Source of the DNA: Euryarchaeota archaeon
GTDB lineage: Archaea; Thermoplasmatota; SW-10-69-26; JACQPN01
Assembly: GCA_016207515.1 (NCBI GenBank)
Contig: JACQPN010000009.1
Span: 1-64,000 of the forward strand
Direction of reading: 5' to 3'
DNA: 64,000 nt
Shown one piece after another: positions 25,766 to 34,995 of the stretch. Position 1 is the first letter of the stretch; each line of letters begins with the position of its first letter. Both the position numbers and the translations under genes were made by a program. The notes beneath the pieces were generated by a model. The model did not search any database, had not been told where the DNA came from, and saw nothing but the letters and a program-made list of their open reading frames with translations.

Positions 25766-26950
25766 GTGTCATTGCAGCCGCGACGATGCCTCAGGCTCTC
25801 CTCGCTCTCTTTAGGCGCGGCGCTCTTAATCGTGGCGCTCGGGGGCTGCCTCGACGGATCGGCCCCGGCGCCGGACTCGTCAACGCCATTGACCCGGGCC
25901 TTGGAGGACGCGGCCCTCGTCGCCAACAGCTCCGCCCCCCGGAAAGCCGACCTTCCCCACGTCCACGATTATTGGGAGGGTGCCTTCCACGCGACGCTAC
26001 TCGACGAGAAGGTCCCCCTCCTCGTCGCCCACAACCACGAGTTCGACGAACCGCCTCGCGACCAGCACACGCACGGGTGCGACGAGCGCCTCGACTCCAC
26101 CTCCCAAGGCGGAAGCAGGAAGTTCTCGCTTCCGACAGGACAGATCGTGCTACCTGGAACGGCCTCCCTCGACTTCACGTTCGCCTGGGAGACGCCGACC
26201 ATCACTGGAGTCTGGTTCAAGTTCAGGAGCGCCGACAGCCACGAATTCGTGGACGCGGGCCCGATGAGAAACGGGGCGACCTTCACGCTGCCGGTTTCGA
26301 TCGAGATGGCGGACGCCGGCCACACGACCCAGACCAAGTGGGGGTTCTTCCTATGTGCCACCTCCAATGTCGCCTCCGTGGCGCTTGCCGAGGGGGACGT
26401 GGCGACCAAGATCGTCGCTCACCGCGCTCCGAAGCTGCCGGTAGAACCTGCTCACGCCGACCTCTGGCTGGGCAAGACGACGTTGACGCTTTCGCATGTG
26501 CAGTGGTCGGGGACCGCGATCTCCTTGCTCAACAAGGGTCAGGACTCGTGGCGACAGATGGTCCTCCACCCCGGTGCGACCGTGCCGCCCTACACGTCGC
26601 GACTCACGGCGACGGTCCACTACAACACGACGAGCCCCGAGGCCCTTCTCGATCCTGGCGCCATCATGTTCTATTACAGGGACTCGACGGTCCCAGAATG
26701 GGTCTACAAGACCGCCAACTCGACGCGGAGCGTGCCGGGCATGATCGTCTACGACATCCCCGTGACGCACGACATGGTGGACGGGGTCTACGCGAAGGTG
26801 TCGAATTGGGACTTCTGGACCAGGGTCGTGTCCAATACGCACGCGACGACGCCGGGCGGCACTGGAACCCACGGCGCCCCCCACGTCTTCCAAGGTGATA
26901 TCCACGCGTCGCTCGAAGCGATACGGGGCCCCGGCGGCGACTACCAGTAG
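25766..26950 (+). CDS. His-rich lipoprotein, unknown function
   Basis: A 394-residue protein starting at GTG 25766 with a lipobox (VALGGC at about 27). The mature N-terminus is rich in His: LPHVHDYWEG, AHNHEFDEPPRDQHTHGC, and the C-terminus has THGAPHVFQGDIHASL; both look suited to metal binding. The rest is beta-rich with repeated VHYNTTSPEALLDPG-like strands. It follows the multiheme operon after a 178-base gap on the same strand. No family recognised; a metal-loading or surface-binding role is speculation. Confidence 0.6.
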   Translation: MSLQPRRCLRLSSLSLGAALLIVALGGCLDGSAPAPDSSTPLTRALEDAALVANSSAPRKADLPHVHDYWEGAFHATLLDEKVPLLVAHNHEFDEPPRDQHTHGCDERLDSTSQGGSRKFSLPTGQIVLPGTASLDFTFAWETPTITGVWFKFRSADSHEFVDAGPMRNGATFTLPVSIEMADAGHTTQTKWGFFLCATSNVASVALAEGDVATKIVAHRAPKLPVEPAHADLWLGKTTLTLSHVQWSGTAISLLNKGQDSWRQMVLHPGATVPPYTSRLTATVHYNTTSPEALLDPGAIMFYYRDSTVPEWVYKTANSTRSVPGMIVYDIPVTHDMVDGVYAKVSNWDFWTRVVSNTHATTPGGTGTHGAPHVFQGDIHASLEAIRGPGGDYQ

Positions 26951-27062
26951 CGGAAACGGGGCCACCAACGACCAAGTGTCGCGTCCCTTGAATGGAGACG
27001 ACGGAGACTAGCATGCGATGTCAAGGCTGCGTACCATTGGACGGGCGGTCGTTCACCAGCAC

Positions 27063-27094
27063 CCTTAAGTCGTGTCCCTTCCGTCGCGCCGCGC
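27063..27094 (+). promoter_or_regulatory. TATA box of a near-leaderless gene
   Basis: CCTTAAGTC at 27064-27072 lies about 26 nt ahead of the ATG at 27095, so the transcript should begin at or within a few bases of the start codon. The sequence between them is GC-rich without a ribosome site. Confidence 0.5.
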
Positions 27095-28216
27095 ATGAAG
27101 TTCCTCATCGTCGGCGGCGGTGCTCAGGGCCAGTATATTGCGCGAAACCTCGCCGCACGCCCCCAAGTGTCAGAAGTCGTGATCGGCGACATCCGCGCTC
27201 CCGCTCCGCCAGTGCCTTTCCCGCCGAATTGCCGGACGACACGACTCGACGCGCTTGACGCAAGCGATGTAGCGCGCGCAAGTAGAGGCGTTTCGGCGGC
27301 GGTTGCCGCGCTTCCTGGCGAGTTGGGTCGGAGAGCGCTCGTCAACCTCGTCGCTGCGGGCGTCCCCACGGTGGACATAGCGTTCATGCGCGAACTGCCG
27401 TTCGACCTGGACGAGGCGGCGAGGCAGGCGGGTGTACCAGTGGTCGTGGACTGCGGCGTGGCGCCCGGCCTCTCGCACATACTCGCGGCACACGTCGATC
27501 GGGAGCTCGGCGGTCTCGACGATCTCCGCATCTTCGTCGGCGGGATCCCGCTCACGCCGCCCCCGGTCTTCCATCACGCCGTCTACTTCCACGTACGCGA
27601 TCTCCTGGAGGAGTACGTGCGGCCCGCACGCATCCGGAAAAACGGCGTCACCGATGCGGTCGATCCGCTCGCCGCGCCCGCGATTTCCCTCGAGGACGAA
27701 GAGACGGGGCCGCTCGAAGCATTCCCGAGCGACGGACTCCGCACACTCCTCGGGTCTTTCGCGGACGCGCGGGAGATGACGGAGTACACGCTTCGCGTCC
27801 CGGGACACCTAGAGACGATGCGCCAGCTAAAGTCGCTAGGCCTACTCGCCCAGGGGCCCTCCGTGGAGGGCCTCGCTATGGCGCTGGAGACGACCTACCC
27901 GGGATACATGCACCCCGACCGGCTGGTCATGGAGGTGTGGGGGACGCGGGGCGCTCGCCAGTCGCGTTACCGGCTCCACGCATTGTCCGAGAACGGCGTG
28001 TCCGCGATGGCACGCACCACGGGGGCCACTGCCGCCGCGGCAAGCTGGCTCATCGCCACGCGCCGCTTCACTGAATCAGGCGTGCACCCGCCCGAGCGCC
28101 TTGGACGCCGCGAATCGGATGCCCGCGAGATACTAGACGACCTCCGCGCGCACGGCCACGAGATCCTCCCCTCCGGACGCTTGCGCGTGATCGGCGGCGC
28201 TTCACCGCGGGCGTGA
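27095..28216 (+). CDS. Saccharopine dehydrogenase-family oxidoreductase (lysine 6-dehydrogenase-like)
   Basis: A 373-residue NAD(P)-dependent enzyme. The Rossmann motif VGGGAQGQYIARNLA opens the protein and VIGDIR marks the acidic end of strand two. The middle has the family signature DCGVAPGLSHILAAH (about 122-136), followed by GGIP and a PTITDA-like stretch. The size and the GVAPG motif match lysine 6-dehydrogenase and related saccharopine reductase-like proteins. The natural substrate cannot be told. The gene stands alone with its own TATA box. Confidence 0.82.
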   Translation: MKFLIVGGGAQGQYIARNLAARPQVSEVVIGDIRAPAPPVPFPPNCRTTRLDALDASDVARASRGVSAAVAALPGELGRRALVNLVAAGVPTVDIAFMRELPFDLDEAARQAGVPVVVDCGVAPGLSHILAAHVDRELGGLDDLRIFVGGIPLTPPPVFHHAVYFHVRDLLEEYVRPARIRKNGVTDAVDPLAAPAISLEDEETGPLEAFPSDGLRTLLGSFADAREMTEYTLRVPGHLETMRQLKSLGLLAQGPSVEGLAMALETTYPGYMHPDRLVMEVWGTRGARQSRYRLHALSENGVSAMARTTGATAAAASWLIATRRFTESGVHPPERLGRRESDAREILDDLRAHGHEILPSGRLRVIGGASPRA

Positions 28217-28379
28217 CGACTGAGTGCGGCGTACTTATGTCGGGAGCCAAGGCGCCTTGTCACCTTACTTTCGTCCGCGAGCCATCGACGTCGCATCTCT
28301 GCTTGGCGGCGGGATCGGGACGGCGCAGGCCGGCGGATGCTACCACTCGCGGGACGCGGCTCTTGCCGCTTTCCGAGGG

Positions 28380-28955
28380 CTACACCGCCATTGAATGGCG
28401 CGGCATTCCGTCCTTGTCCCCACTGGAGCCCGGAAGATACACGCCCCTTCTTTGCGCCCACTCTCCAGCAAGACGCGACGACTCCTCTTTCTCCACGGTC
28501 TCATCGGCCGAAGGAAAGAGCATGCGTTCTTCCCGCTCGAAGTGGTCCCTGGCGAGTCCCAAAACCGAGTTGAGCGAGGCTTTTGCGGCTATGAGATCCG
28601 CCCCGGTCGCGGCCTTGGCGATCCCGCTCTGTATCTCACGGTGATCCTGCATGAAGACCCCGATCGACCGGTCACCGCCGATCTTGCTTCGCATCGGGAT
28701 GAGGAGGAGCGCGTCCTCGAGGTCGGCGTGGCTCACAAGCAGTGCGTCGAGCACGTTCGCGATCACCCTTATCTGCTCCATGTCATCTGCGACCGGGATC
28801 GCGCGCTCGGCGTAATCGAGCAGGGCGCGGAGCACGCCGTGTTCGCCGCGCAGCGCATCCGTGACCACGAGGCCGGATCGGGCTTCGCCCCTGTCCCGCC
28901 CGCCTTTTTTCTTTCGCTGGCCTCCCGCCGTCGTCGAGTCGATCTTCGGATTCAT
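28380..28955 (-). CDS. Hemerythrin-like HHE domain protein
   Basis: A 191-residue helical protein with the HHE pattern: RGEHGVLRALLDY, LLVSHADLEDALL, MQDHREIQSGI and ARDHFEREERMLFP. These His/Glu residues would form a di-iron site that binds O2 or NO. ATG 28955 overlaps the had stop (ATGA), making it the last gene of the benzoyl-CoA operon. Protection of the oxygen-sensitive reductase, or oxygen/NO sensing, is a reasonable inference from that place. Confidence 0.85.
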   Translation of the reverse strand: MNPKIDSTTAGGQRKKKGGRDRGEARSGLVVTDALRGEHGVLRALLDYAERAIPVADDMEQIRVIANVLDALLVSHADLEDALLLIPMRSKIGGDRSIGVFMQDHREIQSGIAKAATGADLIAAKASLNSVLGLARDHFEREERMLFPSADETVEKEESSRLAGEWAQRRGVYLPGSSGDKDGMPRHSMAV

Positions 28956-29977
28956 GGTACCACCACCGATCGCATCGTGTCTCCTTTGCGGAGGTCGTCC
29001 GCGGCGCGGTTTACCTCCTCTAGGGGAATTCGCGAGTCGATGACAGGCTTAAGACGGATCCGGTTTCGGCGGACCATCTCCACGATGCGCGGGTAGTCCG
29101 ACGGAGGGCACCCAAGGGAACCGAGCACCGTGTACTCGAAGAACATCATCCTCGCCGCAGGCAACTCCGCCGGCTTGTCGCTGTAGCCGACGAGCACAAG
29201 TCGCCCGCCGCGCCGCAGCGTCGAGAACGCGCTGTCTATCGTCATTGGGCTCCCGACCGCCTCCACCGCCGCGTCGGCCCCGCCACCCGTGAGTCTCTTC
29301 ACCTCTTTGCCGACGTCCTTCACCTCGACGGGGTTCACCGTCTCCGCGGCACCGAGCTCGCGGGCGAGTTCGAGCTTATGCGGCTTGACGTCGATCGCCA
29401 CCACATGTGCTCCAGCGGCGGCCGCGAATTGCACGGCGTTCATCCCGACGCCCCCGCATCCGACGATCGCGACCCATTCGCCCGGCGCCACCTTCGCGCG
29501 CGAGACCACCGCGTGGAAGGGCGTCGAGAGAGCATCGGCGATGATGCACGAATCCACGAGATCGAGCTCGACCGGCAGTCGGACGAGGTCCTTGGCAGGG
29601 ACAACGATGAACTCGGCGAAGCCCCCGTCAATGTGGTTTCCCGGCATGCGCATCTCCGGGCAGATGTTCTCCCTCCCGCTCCTGCACAGGCCGCAACGAC
29701 CGCAGGGCAGGACGGCAGGGACGAGGACGCGGTCACCCCGTTTCCATGCCCCCGCGCCCGATTCCGCGACTTCGCCGGATATCTCGTGTCCGAGCACCAT
29801 CGGCGGTTTCTTGACCGTCGGCACTCCGTGGTCCATGTAGTGTAGATCCGTGTGGCAGAACCCGCATCCGGCGACGCGGACCAACACGTCGCCCGGCCCG
29901 GGCACCGGAACCGGGATCTCGGTCACTTCCAGGGGTTTTCCCGGCCCGAGAAAGAGTGCCGCGCGCATGTCGGCCAC
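28952..29977 (-). CDS. had: 6-hydroxycyclohex-1-ene-1-carbonyl-CoA dehydrogenase
   Basis: A 341-residue zinc alcohol dehydrogenase that oxidises the 6-hydroxy product of Dch with NAD+. The catalytic zinc site is CGFCHTD...GHEISGE; the structural zinc Cys are in PCGRCGLCRSGRENIC; the nucleotide motif is GCGGVGMNAV. The stretch HGVPTVKKPPMVLGHE and the MPGNHIDGGFAEF loop are typical of Had rather than general ADHs. It begins at GTG 29977 (or ATG 29968), 3 nt after dch, and is followed by the hemerythrin gene with 4-nt overlap. Confidence 0.9.
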   Translation of the reverse strand: MADMRAALFLGPGKPLEVTEIPVPVPGPGDVLVRVAGCGFCHTDLHYMDHGVPTVKKPPMVLGHEISGEVAESGAGAWKRGDRVLVPAVLPCGRCGLCRSGRENICPEMRMPGNHIDGGFAEFIVVPAKDLVRLPVELDLVDSCIIADALSTPFHAVVSRAKVAPGEWVAIVGCGGVGMNAVQFAAAAGAHVVAIDVKPHKLELARELGAAETVNPVEVKDVGKEVKRLTGGGADAAVEAVGSPMTIDSAFSTLRRGGRLVLVGYSDKPAELPAARMMFFEYTVLGSLGCPPSDYPRIVEMVRRNRIRLKPVIDSRIPLEEVNRAADDLRKGDTMRSVVVP

Positions 29978-29980
29978 GCT

Positions 29981-30748
29981 TCAGATCTCCTTCCAGACCG
30001 GCCGGCGTTTCTCAAGGAATGCTTTGAGACCCTCCTCGGCGTCCTCACCGGACATGAGGTCTTCCAGATAGATCCTCTCGGCCCGCTTGAGCCGGGTCCA
30101 TGGGGCTGAAAGAGAGCGCCTCAGCGCTTTCTTGAGATAGACTAGTGCCTGACGGCGGCGGCCGGCAAGCGTCGCCGCCAGCCCCTCCACTTCCTTGTCG
30201 AGCGCATCGTCCGGTACGACACGGTTGACAAGCCCCACTTGTTGCGCATGTTCCGCTCCGATCGTTTCGCCGAGATAAAGGAGTTCCGCGGTCTGCCGAT
30301 CGCCTATCCAGCACGGAAAGTGGGCCGCAGCGAGCGGAGGGAAGACGCCTAACTTGATCTCTGGTTGCCCGAAACTGGCGGACTGCGAGGCGAGTGCGAG
30401 GTCGCAGAGGGAAAGCAGTTCCAATCCGCCACCGAGGCAGGCCCCGTGCACCCGCCCAATAGTCGGGACGGGGACGCTCCAGAGCGCTTCCAGTGTCTCC
30501 CTGAAAGCCTTGAGCATGGATTCGGCCGCGGGCTTCAAGTGTTCTCCAACATCCAATCCGGCGCTCCAACATGTACCCGTGCCACCAAGGACCACGACGT
30601 TCGCCCGCGTGACCTCGTCTGATCGGAGGGTGTTCGCAAGCTCCCTCAACATGTCGCTCGTGAAGACGTTCAACGGTGGCCGCCCCCAGCTCACGACCGT
30701 CGCCTTGCCGTTCGCCTCCGCCCACACACGCCATTTTGGATGCGTCAT
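29981..30748 (-). CDS. dch: Cyclohexa-1,5-diene-1-carbonyl-CoA hydratase
   Basis: A 255-residue crotonase-fold enzyme. The family's oxyanion/CoA segment appears as GTCWSAGLDVGEHLKP and GACLGGGLELLSLCDL, followed by FGQPEIKLGVFPPLAAAHFP. The VxEHLKP and FGQPEIKLGVFPP forms are those of benzoyl-CoA pathway diene hydratases. It adds water to the cyclic diene made by benzoyl-CoA reductase. It lies 12 nt after bcrC and just before had. Confidence 0.88.
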   Translation of the reverse strand: MTHPKWRVWAEANGKATVVSWGRPPLNVFTSDMLRELANTLRSDEVTRANVVVLGGTGTCWSAGLDVGEHLKPAAESMLKAFRETLEALWSVPVPTIGRVHGACLGGGLELLSLCDLALASQSASFGQPEIKLGVFPPLAAAHFPCWIGDRQTAELLYLGETIGAEHAQQVGLVNRVVPDDALDKEVEGLAATLAGRRRQALVYLKKALRRSLSAPWTRLKRAERIYLEDLMSGEDAEEGLKAFLEKRRPVWKEI

Positions 30749-30760
30749 ATGTCTTCGCCT

Positions 30761-32080
30761 TCAGTCGAACATTATGGATTCCGTGAAAGTCTCGAGCGCA
30801 AGCCGCGACTGCTCATAACCCGAGGAACGCTCCTCGAATTCTAGTTGCAACGACGGTATTCCTTTCCTGTCGAGCCCCCGTCTGTATAGCACGACGTCCT
30901 CCAACGCGGGCTCGCAGAACTTCGCTGACAGGAAAATGACCGACTCCGCTCCCGTTGCCTCGAGGCGTGACAGGATCGCTTGTTCCTTCGTTGTGGGCGT
31001 CCTGCGGACGCTGATGTCGAGCGGCGTGTCGACGTAGGCGGCCGCGAGGTTGCGGAGCGGGTCGCCCTTCGGCTCGACGCGCGCATGCCAACGGGGCTGC
31101 ATGTGGAACTCGTCCCCGACGACGTAGAAGCCCACCTCCTCGACGAGTTCCAGGAGGTCGAGCGGGGGTTGCTCGCAAAATGGCCCGACTACAAGGGTCG
31201 GTACCGCGTCTCGCCTGCGACACTCCCTCGACCTGATCCAACCCAACGCATTCTTCAGGATCTGGATGTGGACCTCGCGAGGCAGCACGTCGCCGAGCCT
31301 CTGGATGAGGTAGTGCTCTGCAAGGGTGAGCCTCCAAGGCTCCTTTCGTTTGAGAAGGGCGAGTTCGGTGACGAGTTCGCGATGCTCGTTGAAGACCTCT
31401 ATGGATTGTGAAAGCCTCGTCTCATCGAAGGGCCGTCCTCCCGCCGCGGCGAGTCTTTGGATGAGGCGACGGTACTCTGCGACGAGGAAGTCCGTCGTCG
31501 CCGGCGACTCGAAGTTCTGCGGTAGATGCAGCATGTGGGTCTGTGTGTCTGGCAGCTGCCTCGAAAAGATCCCCTCAAGATTGCGGCTCACGTCGCAAAT
31601 GTACGGGAAGACGAAAGCCGAGAAATCGCGCATCCTTCCCGTCTGTGCGAGCTCCAAGGTCGACTTGCTTATCGAGCATAGGAAGGAACCTAGCGCCGCG
31701 TCCGCGTGTGATATCTCGAGGGCTTCGCCACCTCCACGGATGGAAACGGGAAGCATCCCCATCGAATGGATGATCTCCTGCGGGGTGTACACGGGGAAAC
31801 AGCCGACGGCCTTGCCGTTGGAACGGGTCCACGCCTCCACCGTCGGAAAGTTGGTATCGGCTAGAGCCTCGCGCGAAATCGCGACGAGCCCTTCGATCGA
31901 CCTCGCCCCGGTGAATTCATGGAAGTCGCTCGAATAACGTAGTGCGCGCTCCTCGGCGTCGGGGATCTGGGGACGGGCGGCCTCCCCGCTCTTGGCGACA
32001 CTTTGCGTCGCGTCGGTCGGATCGCCCCTCGATCCGGTCACCCCCTTCGGCCTCTTCTTGCCCGATTTCGCGCGCGTCAC
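30761..32080 (-). CDS. bcrC: Benzoyl-CoA reductase subunit C (HgdB-type, Fe-S)
   Basis: A 439-residue subunit of the ATP-dependent reductase, probably sharing a 4Fe-4S cluster and the substrate site with BcrB. The core starts at about 60 after a basic, low-complexity leader. Marks are GKAVGCFPVYTPQEIIHSMGMLPV, SFLCSISKSTLEL, FPYICDVSRNL and the VFNEHRELV helix, all as in Thauera-type BcrC. GTG 32080 overlaps the bcrD stop (GTGA). The long N-terminal extension (about 50 residues) is unusual. Confidence 0.9.
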   Translation of the reverse strand: MTRAKSGKKRPKGVTGSRGDPTDATQSVAKSGEAARPQIPDAEERALRYSSDFHEFTGARSIEGLVAISREALADTNFPTVEAWTRSNGKAVGCFPVYTPQEIIHSMGMLPVSIRGGGEALEISHADAALGSFLCSISKSTLELAQTGRMRDFSAFVFPYICDVSRNLEGIFSRQLPDTQTHMLHLPQNFESPATTDFLVAEYRRLIQRLAAAGGRPFDETRLSQSIEVFNEHRELVTELALLKRKEPWRLTLAEHYLIQRLGDVLPREVHIQILKNALGWIRSRECRRRDAVPTLVVGPFCEQPPLDLLELVEEVGFYVVGDEFHMQPRWHARVEPKGDPLRNLAAAYVDTPLDISVRRTPTTKEQAILSRLEATGAESVIFLSAKFCEPALEDVVLYRRGLDRKGIPSLQLEFEERSSGYEQSRLALETFTESIMFD

Positions 32081-32937
32081 GACGTCACCCCAGTAGTGGA
32101 TGCAGGCACGGAACCGGGAAGCGGGGCACGAGAGCCACGGATCTTGCGTGGCCCTCCGGTCTTGAGAAGCCGGGCGTGACCGAGCACCGCGCAGCCGATG
32201 GCGGCCGCGTGGTGGCCCGACGCGGTCGACCTGACGTCGAGCGAAGTGACTTTTCTGAGCGCCGAAACGAGTCCTGGATTGTGCACCATGCCGCCGACGA
32301 GCACGACCTCAGGCTCTATCCCGACATTACGCATGAGCGCGTGCGCACGCTGGCTCAATGACAGGAACACGCCCATGAGGATGTCTGCGAGTGGAGCCTC
32401 CTCGGCCACGTAGTTTATTATCTCCGTCTCTGCGAGGACGGCGCACACGCTCGATATCGTGCGGGGGTTCTCGGACACGAGAGCCTTCGGTCCCATTTCG
32501 GCAAGGGGGATCTGGAGGTACTTGGAGCATCGGTCCACGAAGCGACCGGCACCCGCCGCGCACTTCTCGTTCATCTTGAACCGGACGACGCGGCCCCTGT
32601 CGTTCACGGCTATTGCGCGCGACGATTGCGTCCCTATGTCAACGACGTGTCGCGTCCCCGCTGCGAGGAAGAAGGCTCCCCGCGCCGATGAGGTGATGTC
32701 GCTCACTTGGAGGTCCCGCTCCTGGAAGGCGTAACGGCCGAAGCCCGTCGTGCATACGTAGTCCAACTCGCCCGGCAACACGTTCGCATCCTGCATCACC
32801 AGGTCGCGGGCCGAGCGTCCTGCAAGCCCCAAGTCCCCCTTTGTCGGGACGATGCTCGTGGCCAAGACCTTGCGACCCTCCTCCACCAGGGCGGCCTTGG
32901 TGGTCCCTGCCCCGATATCAAGGCCGAGAGTTATCAA
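32077..32937 (-). CDS. bcrD: Benzoyl-CoA reductase ATPase subunit, BcrD/BzdP-type
   Basis: A 286-residue ASKHA-fold ATPase. DIGAGTTKAALV is the phosphate-1 loop, DIGTQSSRAIAV the second motif, and the bridging cluster Cys are in MNEKCAAGAGRF and SSVCAVLAETE. VVLVGGMVHNPGL is the adenosine motif. DIGTQS in place of DIGGQD separates it from the partner subunit and matches the BcrD/BzdP branch. It starts at TTG 32937, overlapping the bcrA stop. With BcrA it forms the ATP-driven module holding a 4Fe-4S cluster between the two. Confidence 0.88.
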   Translation of the reverse strand: MITLGLDIGAGTTKAALVEEGRKVLATSIVPTKGDLGLAGRSARDLVMQDANVLPGELDYVCTTGFGRYAFQERDLQVSDITSSARGAFFLAAGTRHVVDIGTQSSRAIAVNDRGRVVRFKMNEKCAAGAGRFVDRCSKYLQIPLAEMGPKALVSENPRTISSVCAVLAETEIINYVAEEAPLADILMGVFLSLSQRAHALMRNVGIEPEVVLVGGMVHNPGLVSALRKVTSLDVRSTASGHHAAAIGCAVLGHARLLKTGGPRKIRGSRAPLPGSVPASTTGVTS

Positions 32938-33722
32938 CGGGGTCCCGCCTCCACTCTTTCGGTCGCGAAAAGCGCGGCGCCGACGGCCCCGACGTACTGC
33001 GACGTGGGGCTCACGTTTATGGGCAACTTCAAACGGTTCCCAAGCTCCCGCACCATCCCCTCGTTCCTCGAAACGCCACCCGTGAAAGTGACCTCAGGCT
33101 CGATGCCGGCACGCTGGAGCAGCGAGATGCTGCGGTTCGCTATTGAAGCGTGGACGCCCGCGATGATGTCCTCGGGCCTCTTGCCGCGGGAAAGGTACGA
33201 CGTGACCTCCGATTCGGCGAAGACGGTGCACGTGCTCGTTATCCTCATCGGCGCCTTGGCGGTGAGCGAGAGAGCGCCTATGTCCGCCACGTCATAACCG
33301 AGTGCGTTTGCGCAGACGTCGAGGAAACGACCGGTTCCCGCGGCGCACTTGTCGTTCATGGAGAAGTCGACCACCTCTCCCCGTTCGTTGATCCGGATCG
33401 CCTTCGTGTCCTGGCCGCCGATGTCCAAGACGAGCCGCGTCTTGGGGAAGAGATGGTGCGCCCCCTTCGCATGACACGATATCTCCGTGACGACGAACTG
33501 GCCGAAGTGGACCTTGAAGCGCCCGTACCCCGTGCCCGCGACGATCTCCACGCGCTCGCGAGGTATGCCGGCATCCTGGAGCGCGAGTTCCAGGGATCGC
33601 TCAGCATCCTGCACTATGTTGACCCCGACCGGAGCGAGCGACTTCCCACGCACCTTCCCTCCCACCATCACTACGCTCTTCGCGGTGGTGGACCCGAGGT
33701 CCACGCCTGCCACCGTCGCCAA
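32934..33722 (-). CDS. bcrA: Benzoyl-CoA reductase ATPase subunit, BcrA/BzdQ-type
   Basis: A 262-residue ASKHA ATPase with VDLGSTTAKSVVM, DIGGQDTKAIRI, MNDKCAAGTGRF, TSTCTVFAESE and VTFTGGVSRNEGM. These are the motifs of BcrA and the 2-hydroxyacyl-CoA dehydratase activators. At 262 residues it is the short form found in Azoarcus-type (BzdQ) and activator proteins, so the whole enzyme looks closer to the Bzd subtype by size. It starts at TTG 33722, one base after the bcrB stop. Confidence 0.9.
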   Translation of the reverse strand: MATVAGVDLGSTTAKSVVMVGGKVRGKSLAPVGVNIVQDAERSLELALQDAGIPRERVEIVAGTGYGRFKVHFGQFVVTEISCHAKGAHHLFPKTRLVLDIGGQDTKAIRINERGEVVDFSMNDKCAAGTGRFLDVCANALGYDVADIGALSLTAKAPMRITSTCTVFAESEVTSYLSRGKRPEDIIAGVHASIANRSISLLQRAGIEPEVTFTGGVSRNEGMVRELGNRLKLPINVSPTSQYVGAVGAALFATERVEAGPR

Positions 33723-33723
33723 G

Positions 33724-34995
33724 TCAGACCACCCCCGCCGCGTGGGAAACGGCGCGTCGATGCTCGAGCGATTCGAAGAAGGCGTCCATCCTGTTCTTCA
33801 CTTGGGCCGGCGCGAAGTACCGTGGATCCTGATGGTCCGACTCTATGTAGAGGGTCGGGACGCCAAGCTCGCGCGAGACGTAATCCCTGAGGTCCCCCTG
33901 CCCCGCCGTGAACGAGCGGCACGACTTTATCCCGTGGATGAGGACGGCGTCCGCCTCGTACTCCTTCACGTAGTCCGCGATTATCGCCCGTCTCAACGGC
34001 CACGACTGGTTGACATAGGCACCGAGGCTGTATTCGGCGATGGATTCGAGGGGTCGGGCGGGATCGTGCAGGAACCCCCGATCGAAAAGCCCCCCGACCT
34101 TCGGGTAAGTAGCGGCGACGCTGACGGCCCCCCACGACTTGAAGAAGTCCCAGAACGTCCGGTAGTGGGGATAGGGCGGGACGCCTTCGACCACGAGACG
34201 CACTTTCTCCGTCGGGACCGGATACTGCCGTTCCGCGATGCGCCGGTCGACGTCGCGGTTGACCGCCTCGTAGAAGTCGACCGCCTCCTGCGTCCCGCGG
34301 AGCACGTTGATCGGGAACATGTAGAAGACCGCCTCGAAGTATGCCTCGATCGGCGATGGGCGCTCGCGGCCGCGCTGCAGGAACCGGACCCAGCCCTCCT
34401 CGGCGGCGCGCGAGCGCGCGAGTATCCGGCGGAGTTCCTGCCGGTCCAAAGAGCGTCCGGTGATCTTCTCTAGTTTCGAGATGAACTCCTCCAGCTGTGC
34501 GACCATGTACGCCATGTCTTCCTTGAGCGGCGTCGGGCCACGCATGTATGGGACATCGAAGGTGACGAGCGGGACCCCGTATTTCTCGGCGAGTGCCTCC
34601 CACCACTTCACGTAGACGTAGCAACCCGAGAAACTGCAAACGAGGAGGTCGGGTGGGGGGATCTTCCCGAATACCGTCTCTCCCCCTGATTCCTGGAGGC
34701 CGAGATCGTTCTTCACGTATCCGCAGACGTCGAGACCATAGCCCATCGCCTCCGCTTTGAGGATATAGTCGAGCGACGTGTGCTTTATGGCACAGGTAAG
34801 CGCCACTATCTCCGGGAAAACGACCTCGTAACCAAAGGCGCGGACGATCTCCGCGAGGTTCCCCCCGACGAGCATGTAGGCGACGGGCTTCCTCTCGTTG
34901 CCCGGCTGGAGGCTCGAGTAGTAGCGGTCGACCATCTGCTTCTGAAGCTCGCGCGCGGAGCCGAGAAAGGCGCCGGAATCTGCGCCCCTTGTCAT
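33724..34995 (-). CDS. bcrB: Benzoyl-CoA reductase subunit B (HgdB-type, Fe-S)
   Basis: A 423-residue subunit. Strong BcrB marks are CGYVKNDLGL, PPPDLLVCSFSGCYVYVKWWE, RPSPIEAYF, FRLVVEG-like VRLVVEGVPPY, YPKVGGLFDRGFLHDP and GIKSCRSFTAGQ, then DPRYFAPAQVKNRMDAFFE near the end. Cys in CSFSGC and KSCRS probably ligate a cluster. ATG 34995 overlaps the oah stop as ATGA; frames upstream of it lie over oah. Confidence 0.92.
   Translation of the reverse strand: MTRGADSGAFLGSARELQKQMVDRYYSSLQPGNERKPVAYMLVGGNLAEIVRAFGYEVVFPEIVALTCAIKHTSLDYILKAEAMGYGLDVCGYVKNDLGLQESGGETVFGKIPPPDLLVCSFSGCYVYVKWWEALAEKYGVPLVTFDVPYMRGPTPLKEDMAYMVAQLEEFISKLEKITGRSLDRQELRRILARSRAAEEGWVRFLQRGRERPSPIEAYFEAVFYMFPINVLRGTQEAVDFYEAVNRDVDRRIAERQYPVPTEKVRLVVEGVPPYPHYRTFWDFFKSWGAVSVAATYPKVGGLFDRGFLHDPARPLESIAEYSLGAYVNQSWPLRRAIIADYVKEYEADAVLIHGIKSCRSFTAGQGDLRDYVSRELGVPTLYIESDHQDPRYFAPAQVKNRMDAFFESLEHRRAVSHAAGVV

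Noticed and set aside
27170-27808. 212-codon minus-strand frame over the saccharopine dehydrogenase-like gene
   Set aside because: A mirror frame of a well-supported gene, common at this GC content; no domain.
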